From an uncultured Eubacteriales bacterium (GTDB lineage Bacteria > Bacillota > Clostridia > Oscillospirales > Oscillospiraceae), in assembly GCA_900316205.1 (NCBI GenBank), contig ONBX01000011.1, forward strand, positions 22,657 through 86,656: 64,000 nucleotides of DNA, given 5' to 3'. This document shows positions 1 through 8,110 of this stretch, in pieces. Each line of letters begins with the position of its first letter. The stretch's first letter is position 1. Below the pieces are notes generated by a model. That model worked only from the letters and a program-made list of their open reading frames with translations. It ran no database searches and had not been told where the DNA came from. Made by a program: the position numbers and the translations under genes.

Positions 1-745
1 CCATGCTCATGCCCTGCCAGAGCCATTCCCGCAGCAGTGGGATCGTCCCGCCCCCGCAGGCGTAAAGCGGGACGCCCACTGTGGCCGCCATCAGCACGCC
101 CCAGGCCTCGTTTCCGCCGAAGAGCTTCTCCATCGCATTCTGGGGCACATAACGCTGGAACAGTGCCGAGAGCAGGATACCGAAAAGAAAGTAGAGTCCC
201 GTGGCCTTCACATTCCGCCAGAGGTTTTTGCAATAGCGCAGCAGCAGGTTCGGATCGGTATCCCGGTTGGCCAGCTCTTCGAAGCCCGTGAAATCGAAAA
301 AGGGCTTGGTTCGATAGAACAGCCGGATCAGCAGTCCCGCCGCGCAGCCGCAGAGAAAGCAGCTGAGGATCCGCAGGGCCAGTGCCGTGGGCCCAAGGGC
401 AGCGCTGTAGAGGATGAGCTGGGGATTCAGGAGAATGGACGCCATCATGAAGGCTCCCAGCCAATCGTGCCGCATGCCCTGCTTTGAGAAGGAGGCTGCG
501 ATGGGAATGGTGCCGTACATGCAAAGCGGCGAAGCGATCCCCAGCAGGCACGCGGGCACAACGCCGAGAAGGCCCCACCTTGCGTCCTTCATCCGGGCAA
601 AGAGGCCGTGGATCCGGTCTTTGGCAAAAACGCTGACCGCGGATCCGATGACCATGCCCAGCACCCAGTACCAGAAGATCTGCCGAAACTGGAGATCGAA
701 ATAGTACCAGAGATACACAGCCTCACGGCGCAGCAGCTCAGGCAT
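1..745 (-). CDS. YraQ/DUF318-type permease, 3' end cut by window edge
   Basis: Reading the minus strand from ATG at 745 gives a continuous frame to the left edge (248 codons, no stop). It starts MPELLRREAVYLWYYFDLQF and carries the repeated half-site motifs of the PF03773 permease family: SPLCMYGTIPIAASF near residue 70 and VGVPLYACGGGTIPLL near residue 230, each inside a hydrophobic stretch. A hydrophilic loop separates the two membrane halves. The family is an integral membrane permease whose substrate is poorly defined. The start overlaps the end of the DUF362 gene by 8 bases, so the two are translationally coupled. The C-terminus is outside the window. Confidence 0.85.
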   Translation of the reverse strand, partial: MPELLRREAVYLWYYFDLQFRQIFWYWVLGMVIGSAVSVFAKDRIHGLFARMKDARWGLLGVVPACLLGIASPLCMYGTIPIAASFSKQGMRHDWLGAFMMASILLNPQLILYSAALGPTALALRILSCFLCGCAAGLLIRLFYRTKPFFDFTGFEELANRDTDPNLLLRYCKNLWRNVKATGLYFLFGILLSALFQRYVPQNAMEKLFGGNEAWGVLMAATVGVPLYACGGGTIPLLREWLWQGMSM

Positions 746-1793
746 CCAGGTCCACCAGGGTGTAGCTTCTGCTGCCAAGGCCGATCTGCTCGGCATATTC
801 CAGGGTGTGCAGACCGTCCCGGGACTCGATGCGGCGGAGAAGCGAGGCGTTCCCCTCCGCCTGAGAAACCAGGTCATAGCAGGCCTGATCCAGGGCCACC
901 GGGTCAGTGGAGGCCAGGATGCCGATATCGTGGATGTCCGGCTCGGCGGGGTGGCCGTCGCAGTCGCAGTCCACCGACAGCCGGTTCATGACGTTGATGT
1001 AGACGATGTGCTCTTCGCCCACATGATCCCGCACGGCGGTGACCATCTCCGCCATGGCCTCCAGCCAGGCGTCCTGGTCATCATGCATGATGCTGCCGGA
1101 GCTGCGCGTTCCCGCGGAGTGGACATAGACCTTGCCGCTGGGCGAAGACATGCCGATGGCCACGTTTTTGATGGCGCCGCCAAAGCCCGCCATGGCGTGG
1201 CCCTTGTAATGGGAGAGGATCAGCCAGTCGCTGTAATTTTCCGCGTGGCTGCCGACGATGGCGTACGCAAGGCGCTGCCCGCCTGTCACGGGCCACTGCA
1301 CCTCGCCCTCCTCGTCCATGAGATCAAAGGGCGCAAAGGAGGTAAAACCGTGATCCTCCGCCACCTGCCGGTGCATGGCAGAACTGGCTCGGGAGCCGCC
1401 GTAGGCGGTGTTGCACTCCACGATGGTCCCATCCAGAGACTGCACCAGCGGGCCGATGAGCTCTGCCCGGAGATAGTTGCTGGCAGGGGGCTCGCCGGTG
1501 GAGACCTTCACCGCAAGCTTGCCGCCGGGCTGCCAGTTCAGGGCGTCATAGACCGCCTGCAGGCCCTCGGGAGAAATATCCGCCGTAAAGTAGACGACGG
1601 GAGCTGTCATTTCTTCCGGCGCCGCCTCCGCTTCCGGCGCGGAAGCTTCTTCCGACGCTGCCATCTGGCTTTCCCGGGGAGCCGCTGTTTGGTGTACCGC
1701 GCTTACGGTCACGGTTTCCGCCGGCTTTTGCCCGCAGGCGCAGAGGGAGAGCGCCAGCGCCGCCAGCAGGAAGAGGGAAAAACCTTTTTTCAT
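738..1793 (-). CDS. DUF362 domain lipoprotein
   Basis: About 351 residues. The chosen ATG at 1793 has GGAG nine bases upstream; an in-frame ATG at 1808 has no ribosome site. The N-terminus is a lipoprotein signal (basic MKKG, hydrophobic core, lipobox LSLCACG), then a low-complexity Ala/Glu linker to about residue 70. The rest is a DUF362 domain, with the diagnostic C-terminal segment containing DCDCDGHP, PDIHDIGILASTDPVALDQA. Many DUF362 proteins also carry 4Fe-4S ferredoxin motifs; none is visible here. Inference: an exported, membrane-tethered, possibly metal- or redox-linked protein. It lies between the flavin reductase (27 bases upstream) and the permease (8-base overlap). Confidence 0.85.
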   Translation of the reverse strand: MKKGFSLFLLAALALSLCACGQKPAETVTVSAVHQTAAPRESQMAASEEASAPEAEAAPEEMTAPVVYFTADISPEGLQAVYDALNWQPGGKLAVKVSTGEPPASNYLRAELIGPLVQSLDGTIVECNTAYGGSRASSAMHRQVAEDHGFTSFAPFDLMDEEGEVQWPVTGGQRLAYAIVGSHAENYSDWLILSHYKGHAMAGFGGAIKNVAIGMSSPSGKVYVHSAGTRSSGSIMHDDQDAWLEAMAEMVTAVRDHVGEEHIVYINVMNRLSVDCDCDGHPAEPDIHDIGILASTDPVALDQACYDLVSQAEGNASLLRRIESRDGLHTLEYAEQIGLGSRSYTLVDLDA

Positions 1794-1820
1794 TTTGGTC
1801 ATCTCCATTGGCGCTTGCGC

Positions 1821-2360
1821 TCAGTTCATCTTCATGCAGGAGCCGAGGACGTCCCCGGTCTCCAGGTATTCATAGGTCGGGAACTGGAAGAGGGCGGGCT
1901 TGAACTTGCGGTAGTCGATCCTGCCCTTTTCGGTGAGGATCTCCTCCTCCACGTAGGTGCCGGTGATGCGGCAGATGAAGTTGTCAAAGCCCTGGAGATC
2001 GTAGATATCCTCCACCTCGCACTCCATGGTGACCTTGGCCTCGTCGATCATGGGCGCGCCCTTCTCCCCTGCTGTCCAGGCGAAGGCCTGGGATTTGTCC
2101 GTTTTGTTGCCGCTGAGGCAGCCCATGCGGTCGGCCTCCTTCAGCCAGGAGGCGTCCACCACGTTGACGGATACCACTTTGTTCTCCCGGATGCCCTTGT
2201 TGCTGTAGTGGGCCTTGACCATGGAGAGCATCACATGACTGTGCGCCATGACCCCCGCGTGGGCAACCAGGGTCCAGTTGGGTTTGCCCTCCACCATGGC
2301 GCCCACCACGATCACCGGAGAAGGATACAGCGCCAGCTGCGCTCCCGTATTCTTTTTCAT
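1821..2360 (-). CDS. flavin reductase family protein (flavoredoxin-like)
   Basis: 179 residues with the FMN-binding split-barrel pattern of the flavin reductase/flavoredoxin family: an N-terminal strand YPSPVIVVGAMVEGKPNWTL, then hydrophobic strands around NKVVSVNVV, and a Cys-containing segment RMGCLSGNKTDKS that matches the GxxSGxxxDK region of flavoredoxins. It would bind FMN and pass electrons between NAD(P)H or a redox protein and an acceptor. It is the first gene of a three-gene operon with the DUF362 lipoprotein and the permease. AAAGGAAG precedes the ATG. The promoter region holds two TGACA-N3-TGTCA palindromes, so the operon is probably under a dimeric repressor. Confidence 0.85.
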   Translation of the reverse strand: MKKNTGAQLALYPSPVIVVGAMVEGKPNWTLVAHAGVMAHSHVMLSMVKAHYSNKGIRENKVVSVNVVDASWLKEADRMGCLSGNKTDKSQAFAWTAGEKGAPMIDEAKVTMECEVEDIYDLQGFDNFICRITGTYVEEEILTEKGRIDYRKFKPALFQFPTYEYLETGDVLGSCMKMN

Positions 2361-2387
2361 AAAAACGCTTCCTTTCAGGCATTATAT

Positions 2388-2435
2388 TGACATCTTGTCA
2401 GAACACACTATAGCATCATTCTGACACCGTGTCAT
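2388..2435 (-). promoter_or_regulatory. promoter with two palindromic operators for the flavin reductase operon
   Basis: On the minus strand ATGACA (2435-2430), a 17-base spacer and TATAGT (2412-2407) fit a sigma-A promoter. Perfect dyads TGACA-N3-TGTCA lie at 2422-2434, overlapping the -35, and at 2388-2400, near the expected start of transcription. Their centres are 34 bp apart, about three helical turns, which suits cooperative binding of a dimeric repressor. No regulator gene is adjacent within the window. Confidence 0.6.
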
Positions 2436-2488
2436 ATTCTTTTTCTCTCCGTCAAAGATTTGTTCCCTTCCTTTTCGGCAAAGGAAAA

Positions 2489-2526
2489 CCGGAAACGGCA
2501 TGATGAACGCATCATGCCGTTTCCGG
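2489..2526 (-). terminator. terminator after the helicase gene
   Basis: A perfect 17-bp stem (CCGGAAACGGCATGATG and its complement) with AACG loop, followed on the minus strand by TTTTCCTTT. It lies about 50 bases past the helicase stop codon. Confidence 0.8.
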
Positions 2527-2578
2527 CTCGTGCAAAGGGATCCGGCAGGCTTTCCGCCCTGAACCCTGTGCGGGTATT

Positions 2579-4729
2579 CTACTCCGCGCTCTCCAGCTTT
2601 ACCCGAAAGCTGATGCGGCGGGGCGTTTTCATGCCGTCAAACTGCAGGACGTAGGCCTCCTTGTCCCGGTCGATCTCCAGGACGGTCCCCTCCCCCAGGA
2701 TCTCATGGCGGATCCGCGCTCCCACAGGGAAGCCTTCCTCCGGCTTTGCCTCGGGCAGGAACTTCTCGCTGGCGGCGATGTAGTCCCGGGCATCCCGGAT
2801 CAGGCTCTCCTTGGGCGGTGCGGTATAGGCCAGCAGCTCCGGATCGATATCCAGCAGAAAGCGGGAGGGATAGCGGGGAGATGCGTCCAGGTTTCTTCCC
2901 TCCGCCTCAGAGAGGTAGAGCTCCTTTTCCGCCCGGGTAAGGGCCACAAAGGCAAGACGCCGCTCCTCCTCCATGCCGGGAAGGGTGCTGGTGCGGCCGG
3001 AGGGGAAGATGCCCTCGTTCATGCCGCAGAGGAACACATAGGGAAACTCCAGGCCCTTGGCGGCATGGACCGTCATGAGCTTGACCTTGTCTCCCCCGTC
3101 CTCGGCGTCGGCATTGGTGAAGAGGGCCACATGGCTGAGATAATGCTCCAGGGCGGCCTCCTCGCCGCAGCCGGTCTCGTATTCATAGACGGACTGCTTC
3201 AGCTCCGCCAGGTTGTCCAGCCTTTCCTGGCTGCCCTCGGTGCGCAGCATCCGCTCATAGCCGCTCTTGTCCATAAGGTCGCTCAAAAGCTCGGAGATGG
3301 GCCGGTCGGCATAGCTCTGGGCAAAGCCTTCGATGAGAGAGATGAACTTGACCGCGCCGGTACCCTTGAAAAGCTCCTCCTCCGTGCTGCGGCAGAGAGC
3401 CTGATAGAGGCTGCAGTTCTCCCGCTCCGCCCGCTCCCGGAGAGCCTGCATCCGCCGCTGGCCCAGGTTCCGCCTGGGGACGTTGGCGATGCGGGCGAAG
3501 GAGAGGTCGTCCTTATAAGCTACCATGCGCAGATAGCTCAGCGCGTCCTTGGTTTCCCTGCGGCCGAAGAAGGGTACGCCGCTGTAGAGCACATAGGGGA
3601 TCTTCCGTTTGCGCAGCACCTCTTCCAGCTTGTTGGTGAGATAGTGGGCCCGGTAGAGCACCGTCATCTCCCGGAAGGGCACCTCTTTGTCGTGAAGCTC
3701 CCACATCTGAAAGGCGATCTGCTCCGCCTCGGCCTCCGCGTTAGGCGCGTGGTGGCAGAGGGGCAAAGGTCCGTCCGGCAGGGTTGGAATCAGGTCTTTT
3801 TTGATCCTTGTCCGGTTCTTTTCGATGAGGGAATTGGCAGCCGCCAGGATCTGGGGCGTGGAACGGTAGTTTTCCATCATCATAATGGTTTTCGTTCCGG
3901 GGAATTCCTGATCAAAGTCCAGCAAAAAGCGGACGTCGGCTCCCCGCCAGGTGTAGATGGTCTGGTCCGGATCTCCCACGATAAAAAGGTTTTTATGATA
4001 GCCGCAGAGGACCTTCATCAGCCGGTACTGGGGAGGGTCGATGTCCTGAAACTCATCGATCATGATGTATTCCAGGCGCTGCTGCCATTTTTGGCGGATC
4101 TCCTCATTCTGCTCGAAGATATAGAGGGTCACAAAGATGAGATCGTTATAGTCCAGGCCGAAGCACTTTTTCTCCTGGTAGAGATAGCCGTAGAAGATGA
4201 TATCGTCCACGGTTCTGGCCTGCTCGTATTTCCTTCGAAGCTCCTCCAGGGACATGTCGATCAGGTCCTTGTAGTAGTCCGGCTTCCGGATGCCCTTCTG
4301 GATCTCGATCATATCCCGGGCCTGGGCGAAGGTCTTGTCCCGGAGGCTCAGTCCCCGCTCGTCATAAATGATCTGGAGCATGGCATCGATGTCCGAATTA
4401 TCCAGCACCAGGAAGCTGCGGGGATACTGGACAGCGTAGCTGTCCTCCTGGAGAGCGGAGACACAGAAGCCGTGGAAGGTGTTGATATAGCCGGTGTCGT
4501 TGTCCCCGGTGAGATTGTGGATGCGCTGACGCATCTCGTTGGCGGCCTTGTTGGTGAAGGTAACGCAGAGGATGTTCCCCGGCAGGATCCCCATGACATT
4601 CACCAGATAGGCAAAGCGGTGGCTCAGGGCCCGGGTCTTGCCGGAGCCGGCCCCAGCGATCACCCGCACATAGCCCTCCGTGGTAGTCACAGCCTCCCGC
4701 TGGGCGGCGTTCAATCGATTCAGATCCAT
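2579..4729 (-). CDS. UvrD/PcrA-type superfamily 1 ATP-dependent DNA helicase
   Basis: 716 residues. SF1A helicase motifs are present in order: Q-motif LNAAQREAV, Walker A GAGSGKT (residues about 26-32), Ia VTFTNKAANEM, Walker B IMIDEFQDID, motif III GDPDQTIYTWRGAD, motif V VHAAKGLEFPYVF and motif VI FVALTRAEKELYL. The extreme C-terminus (VGARIRHEILGEGTVLEIDR to the end) resembles the small Tudor-like domain of PcrA/UvrD. It unwinds DNA 3' to 5' in repair and in removing stalled complexes. It is slightly shorter than typical PcrA (about 730-750), so a paralogue is possible. GAGGA precedes the ATG. It is monocistronic, with its own terminator. Confidence 0.9.
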   Translation of the reverse strand: MDLNRLNAAQREAVTTTEGYVRVIAGAGSGKTRALSHRFAYLVNVMGILPGNILCVTFTNKAANEMRQRIHNLTGDNDTGYINTFHGFCVSALQEDSYAVQYPRSFLVLDNSDIDAMLQIIYDERGLSLRDKTFAQARDMIEIQKGIRKPDYYKDLIDMSLEELRRKYEQARTVDDIIFYGYLYQEKKCFGLDYNDLIFVTLYIFEQNEEIRQKWQQRLEYIMIDEFQDIDPPQYRLMKVLCGYHKNLFIVGDPDQTIYTWRGADVRFLLDFDQEFPGTKTIMMMENYRSTPQILAAANSLIEKNRTRIKKDLIPTLPDGPLPLCHHAPNAEAEAEQIAFQMWELHDKEVPFREMTVLYRAHYLTNKLEEVLRKRKIPYVLYSGVPFFGRRETKDALSYLRMVAYKDDLSFARIANVPRRNLGQRRMQALRERAERENCSLYQALCRSTEEELFKGTGAVKFISLIEGFAQSYADRPISELLSDLMDKSGYERMLRTEGSQERLDNLAELKQSVYEYETGCGEEAALEHYLSHVALFTNADAEDGGDKVKLMTVHAAKGLEFPYVFLCGMNEGIFPSGRTSTLPGMEEERRLAFVALTRAEKELYLSEAEGRNLDASPRYPSRFLLDIDPELLAYTAPPKESLIRDARDYIAASEKFLPEAKPEEGFPVGARIRHEILGEGTVLEIDRDKEAYVLQFDGMKTPRRISFRVKLESAE

Positions 4730-5100
4730 GGTGCTGTCCTCGCAAAATCATTCTCTGAAAATCGTACCACAAAAGCCGCCTCTCCGCAAGGGAGAAGCGG
4801 CTTTATCCTGCAGGCAGAAGCGGCTTTATCCTGCAGGCAAAGGCATTGCCTTTGCCTGCAAAAGGATGGCAGCCCGCTGCAGCGCACAAAGTGGCCGCGT
4901 AAGAGGCCACTTTGCACGTTTGCGGGCTGTAAAGTGTTTTTTCCGAGGCGCATGTCCCCGGAAAAAACGGATTGAACTCTCTTCGCGCCTGCGGGCGCGA
5001 ACTCTGCGAGGCCAATTGGAGAAGCGTGACCGGTTTGACAGAGCAAAAGCCGCCCCTCCGCAAGGGAGAAGCGGCTTTTGCGTTTTCTGTTTCTGGTCGA
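4730..5100. repeat. gene-free stretch packed with hairpins and short repeats
   Basis: No credible gene. Two copies of a hairpin with loop-side sequence CTCCGCAAGGGAG flanked by AAGCCGCC/AAGCGGCTTT lie at about 4769-4804 and 5044-5083. Between them are a 23-bp tandem duplication (unit GAAGCGGCTTTATCCTGCAG plus GCA, 4795-4840), a nested hairpin (CAAAGTGGCC...GGCCACTTTG inside CAGCCCGC...GCGGGCTG, about 4868-4929) and GTTTTTTCC...GGAAAAAAC (about 4936-4970). The copy at 5044-5083 follows the antiporter stop and may act as its terminator. Confidence 0.7.
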
Positions 5101-7353
5101 TCAGTCGTCGTCACTGAAGCCACCGGCCAGGAGCTTCGCCGCCATCTTCCTCGTCCCCAGGACCCAGACCAGATCATCCTTCTGGATGGTCATGTTCACA
5201 TCCGGCTGCAGAATGGGCAGGCGGTTGCGCTGCAGACCCAGGATCATGCAGTCATACTTCTCCCGCAGGCCGCTGGTGCGGATGGTTTTGCCCTGAAGCT
5301 CGGAGGCCTTCTCCACGGGGATGACCGTGGCATACATGTGGTTGGCGTCCTCCTCGTACTTCTCGGTAAAGGCCCGCAGGGTGGGAGGATCCGATTCCTC
5401 CATGTTCAGGCTCAGGCGCAGGGCACGGATGTCCTCCTTCCGCCCGATGAGCAGGATCTTGTCCCCTTCCCGCAGCTCCGCGTTGCCGGAGGGCATGTTC
5501 AGATGCTTCTTGCCCCGCAGGATGCGAAACACATTCACGCTGAAACGGCGGCCCCAGTCAAGCTGCTTGAGGGTCTTGCCGGATACTTCCGCCGGGCAGT
5601 ACATCTTATCCACAAAGAGCTTTTCATCCAGCCACTCGGTATTGTCGTCGTCCCGCTGGAGGTTGCGTTCGTTGAAGTTGGTCATGAACTGGGTCTCGGC
5701 GGAGATATAGGCGGAGGAGAGCCAGCCGGACCGGGAAATGAGCGCCACCGCCGCGGCGATGACGGGCAGCAGCCAAATCCCGCTCACGCCCAGCAGGGTC
5801 TGCAGCGGGAAGAAGGCGATGAGCACGATGATCAGATAGCGAAGGGCCGTGAGCGTGATAAGGGGGAGACGGAAATAGCGGTTCTTCACCCACAGCGTGG
5901 TGTATTCCGTGGAATGGAGGTCCAGCATGGGCCGCACGAAGAGCGCCATGCCCAGGATGCAGAAGACGACAGAGATGGGGCCGGCCAGACGCTGGTCCGG
6001 CAGAGTCCGCTGCAGCAGAGGGAAGAGCACGAACTGCCCCAGGATCGTCACGCCAGCCATCAGCACGCCGTAGAGGGCGGTGACCTTCACATAGCGGCGC
6101 AGAAAGCGGCCCCAGTCGCTGTCCTGCTCCCGGACGGCCGTATCCTCACCGGTGTAGCGCTCCAGCTTGTTGATGAGCTTCGCGGGAAGCACCTTGGTGA
6201 GGGCGCCGTAGATCTTGTCCGCGCTCTTGATGAAGAAGGGCGTGGTCAGGGTGGTGAGGATGGAGACGGCCACCACGATGGGATAGACCTTATCCTCGAT
6301 GACGCCAAGGCTCATGCCGAGAGAGGCGATGATGAAGGCAAACTCACCGATCTGGGCCAGGGAGCAGCCGCAGTGGACCGCCTTGGAAAGGCTCTGCCCG
6401 GAGAGCAGGACGCCGAGGCCCGAGATGAGCAGTTTTCCGAAGATGGTCACCAGGGTCACGATCAGGATGGGGACGATGTACTTCACGATCATAGCCGGAT
6501 CCAGCATCATGCCCACAGACAGGAAGAACACCGATCCGAAAAGGTCCTTGACCCCGGAGGTGAGATGCTCCACCCGCTCGGCATGGATGGTGCCGGCCAG
6601 AAGCGAGCCGGCCAGAAAAGCGCCCAGGGCGGAGGAGAAGCCCAGCTTGTCCGCCAGAAGCACCATGCCGAAGCAGACGCCGAGGGAAGCAAGGAGCAGG
6701 GACTCGTCGTTCATATAGCGCTCCGCCTTGCGCAGCAGAGTCGGGAGGATGTAGATGCCCAGGATCAGCCACAGGGCCAGGTACAGCACCAGCATCCCCA
6801 GCTGCAGCGCCAGGTCCACGCCGGAGATGTTCTTGCTGACAGACACGGTGGAGAGGATGATCATCATAAAGATGCCGGCGATATCCTCAATGACCAGGGT
6901 GCCAAAGACCAGCTGGGCAAAGGGCTCCTTCCGCACCCCCAGCTCGTCAAAGGCCTTGATGATGATGGTGGTGGAGCTCATGGAGAGCATACCGCCCAGG
7001 AAGATACTGTCCATCATGCCCCAGCCCATGGCCTGGCCCACCAGGTAGCCCAGCACCAGCATGCCGAAGACCTCGGTCAGCGCCGTGATGATGGCGGTAC
7101 CGCCCACGGAGGCCAGCTTATGGAGATTGAATTCCAGGCCCAGGCCGAACATCAGCACGATGATGCCGATCTCGCTCCAGGTCTCGATGGAGCTCTCGTC
7201 CGCCACGGTGAAGAACCATGGCATATAAGGTCCCACCAGGAAGCCCGCCAGGATATAGCCCAGCACCAGAGGCAGCTTGAAGCGTTTGAAGAGGACCGCC
7301 ACCACACCGGCGGTGAGCAGCATGATTGCAAGATCCGAGATGAGCTTTGGCAT
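5101..7353 (-). CDS. CPA2 family cation:proton antiporter with C-terminal RCK_C (TrkA-C) domains
   Basis: About 750 residues. Residues 1-380 form a Na+/H+ exchanger membrane domain of roughly twelve segments (start LISDLAIMLLTAGVVAVLFK; KefB-like GFLVGPYMPWFF and GLEFNLHKL; ADKLGFSSALGAFLAGSLLAG). A second hydrophobic cluster of about four segments spans 410-570. Two cytoplasmic RCK_C-like domains follow (about 595-665, ending GDKILLIGR, and 685-745, ending DDLVWVLG), which bind ligands that gate such transporters. Expected role: K+ or Na+/H+ exchange and pH homeostasis. ATGs at 7359 and 7353 are both possible; the second has better spacing from AAAAGGAG. Confidence 0.85.
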   Translation of the reverse strand: MPKLISDLAIMLLTAGVVAVLFKRFKLPLVLGYILAGFLVGPYMPWFFTVADESSIETWSEIGIIVLMFGLGLEFNLHKLASVGGTAIITALTEVFGMLVLGYLVGQAMGWGMMDSIFLGGMLSMSSTTIIIKAFDELGVRKEPFAQLVFGTLVIEDIAGIFMMIILSTVSVSKNISGVDLALQLGMLVLYLALWLILGIYILPTLLRKAERYMNDESLLLASLGVCFGMVLLADKLGFSSALGAFLAGSLLAGTIHAERVEHLTSGVKDLFGSVFFLSVGMMLDPAMIVKYIVPILIVTLVTIFGKLLISGLGVLLSGQSLSKAVHCGCSLAQIGEFAFIIASLGMSLGVIEDKVYPIVVAVSILTTLTTPFFIKSADKIYGALTKVLPAKLINKLERYTGEDTAVREQDSDWGRFLRRYVKVTALYGVLMAGVTILGQFVLFPLLQRTLPDQRLAGPISVVFCILGMALFVRPMLDLHSTEYTTLWVKNRYFRLPLITLTALRYLIIVLIAFFPLQTLLGVSGIWLLPVIAAAVALISRSGWLSSAYISAETQFMTNFNERNLQRDDDNTEWLDEKLFVDKMYCPAEVSGKTLKQLDWGRRFSVNVFRILRGKKHLNMPSGNAELREGDKILLIGRKEDIRALRLSLNMEESDPPTLRAFTEKYEEDANHMYATVIPVEKASELQGKTIRTSGLREKYDCMILGLQRNRLPILQPDVNMTIQKDDLVWVLGTRKMAAKLLAGGFSDDD

Positions 7354-7391
7354 CCGCATCGCTCCTTTTCTGCATTGTTTTACAGATGTTT

Positions 7392-7420
7392 ATTATATCA
7401 GTCTTTTTCCCGTTTGGAAA
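7392..7420 (-). promoter_or_regulatory. candidate promoter of the antiporter gene
   Basis: Minus strand TTTCCA, 17 bases, TATAAT. The -10 is perfect and the -35 weak. It ends 33 bases before the start codon. Confidence 0.5.
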
Positions 7421-7465
7421 GACTCGACTACACACTTTTCGAGATTGCGCAGAAGATCTCCTGGC

Positions 7466-7494
7466 TTTACAAAAAACCGCAGGCCGGGTATAAT
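7466..7494 (+). promoter_or_regulatory. promoter of the NTPase-sfsA operon
   Basis: TTTACA (7466-7471), a 17-base spacer and TATAAT (7489-7494), 31 bases before the ATG at 7526. It is divergent from the antiporter promoter. Confidence 0.7.
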
Positions 7495-7525
7495 CGGGGC
7501 ATCGATCAAAAAAGGAGCATTCCCG

Positions 7526-8110
7526 ATGCAAAAACACCTGTTTCTAACCGGGCCGGCGGGCTGCGGCAAAAGCGATGCCATCCGCCAGGCCTTGGGTCCG
7601 GCCCTTCTCAGCGCCGGAGGCTTTGTATCCGAGCATGAGCGCGGAATAGACGGAAAGCTGCAGCGCTGCCTGCTCCTTCCGGCGGCAGCCGCAGGAGGTG
7701 CGGAGGGATTCGAAGCACTGCCCTATCTGGATCTGCGTGAAGATCCCCCACTTCACAACAATGAGGTTTTTCGCAGCGAAGGCGTGCGTCTGCTGGAGGA
7801 GGCTGCCTGGTACCCCTTCTCCGTGCTGGACGCCATCGGCGGCTTTGAGCTGCTGATCCCCCAGTTCCGGGCAGCTTTGACGGAGCTGTTGAACGCCGAG
7901 CAGCCTCTGGTGGGGGTTCTGCTGGCGAAGAAAGACTCGCTTGCGCTCTGCCATCGGCTTGGCCTGGGAGAACGGGTGGAAATGAACATTGCCCAGCTCT
8001 GGAAAGCGCTCCAGGCCGACCCGGATACACAGATCGTGGAGCTCGCGGGGCTGCATCGCAGAAAAGCGCTCCGCTCGCTGGAGCAGTGGACGGAGGAATA
8101 TGCCGGATGA
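7526..8110 (+). CDS. THEP1-like nucleoside-triphosphatase
   Basis: 194 residues. Start ATG at 7526 has AGGAG eight bases upstream; the open frame continues further 5' but without a ribosome site. Walker A GPAGCGKS is at residues 9-16, followed by ALGPALLSAGGFVSEH, the typical THEP1 spacing. A Walker B-like FSVLDAIGGFELL lies mid-protein, and a later strand GVLLAKKD fits the family. THEP1-type enzymes hydrolyse NTPs slowly; their biological role is not settled. The stop overlaps the sfsA start (ATGA), so the two genes form a coupled operon. Confidence 0.8.
   Translation: MQKHLFLTGPAGCGKSDAIRQALGPALLSAGGFVSEHERGIDGKLQRCLLLPAAAAGGAEGFEALPYLDLREDPPLHNNEVFRSEGVRLLEEAAWYPFSVLDAIGGFELLIPQFRAALTELLNAEQPLVGVLLAKKDSLALCHRLGLGERVEMNIAQLWKALQADPDTQIVELAGLHRRKALRSLEQWTEEYAG

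Noticed and set aside
4965-5040. Possible tRNA-like sequence near GAACTCTCTTCGCGCC
   Set aside because: No cloverleaf with acceptor and T-arm could be built; only scattered short stems.
4972-7638. 888-codon open frame on the plus strand opposite the antiporter gene
   Set aside because: His/Gln/Asp-rich composition, no domain, no ribosome site; it is the mirror of a GC-rich coding strand.
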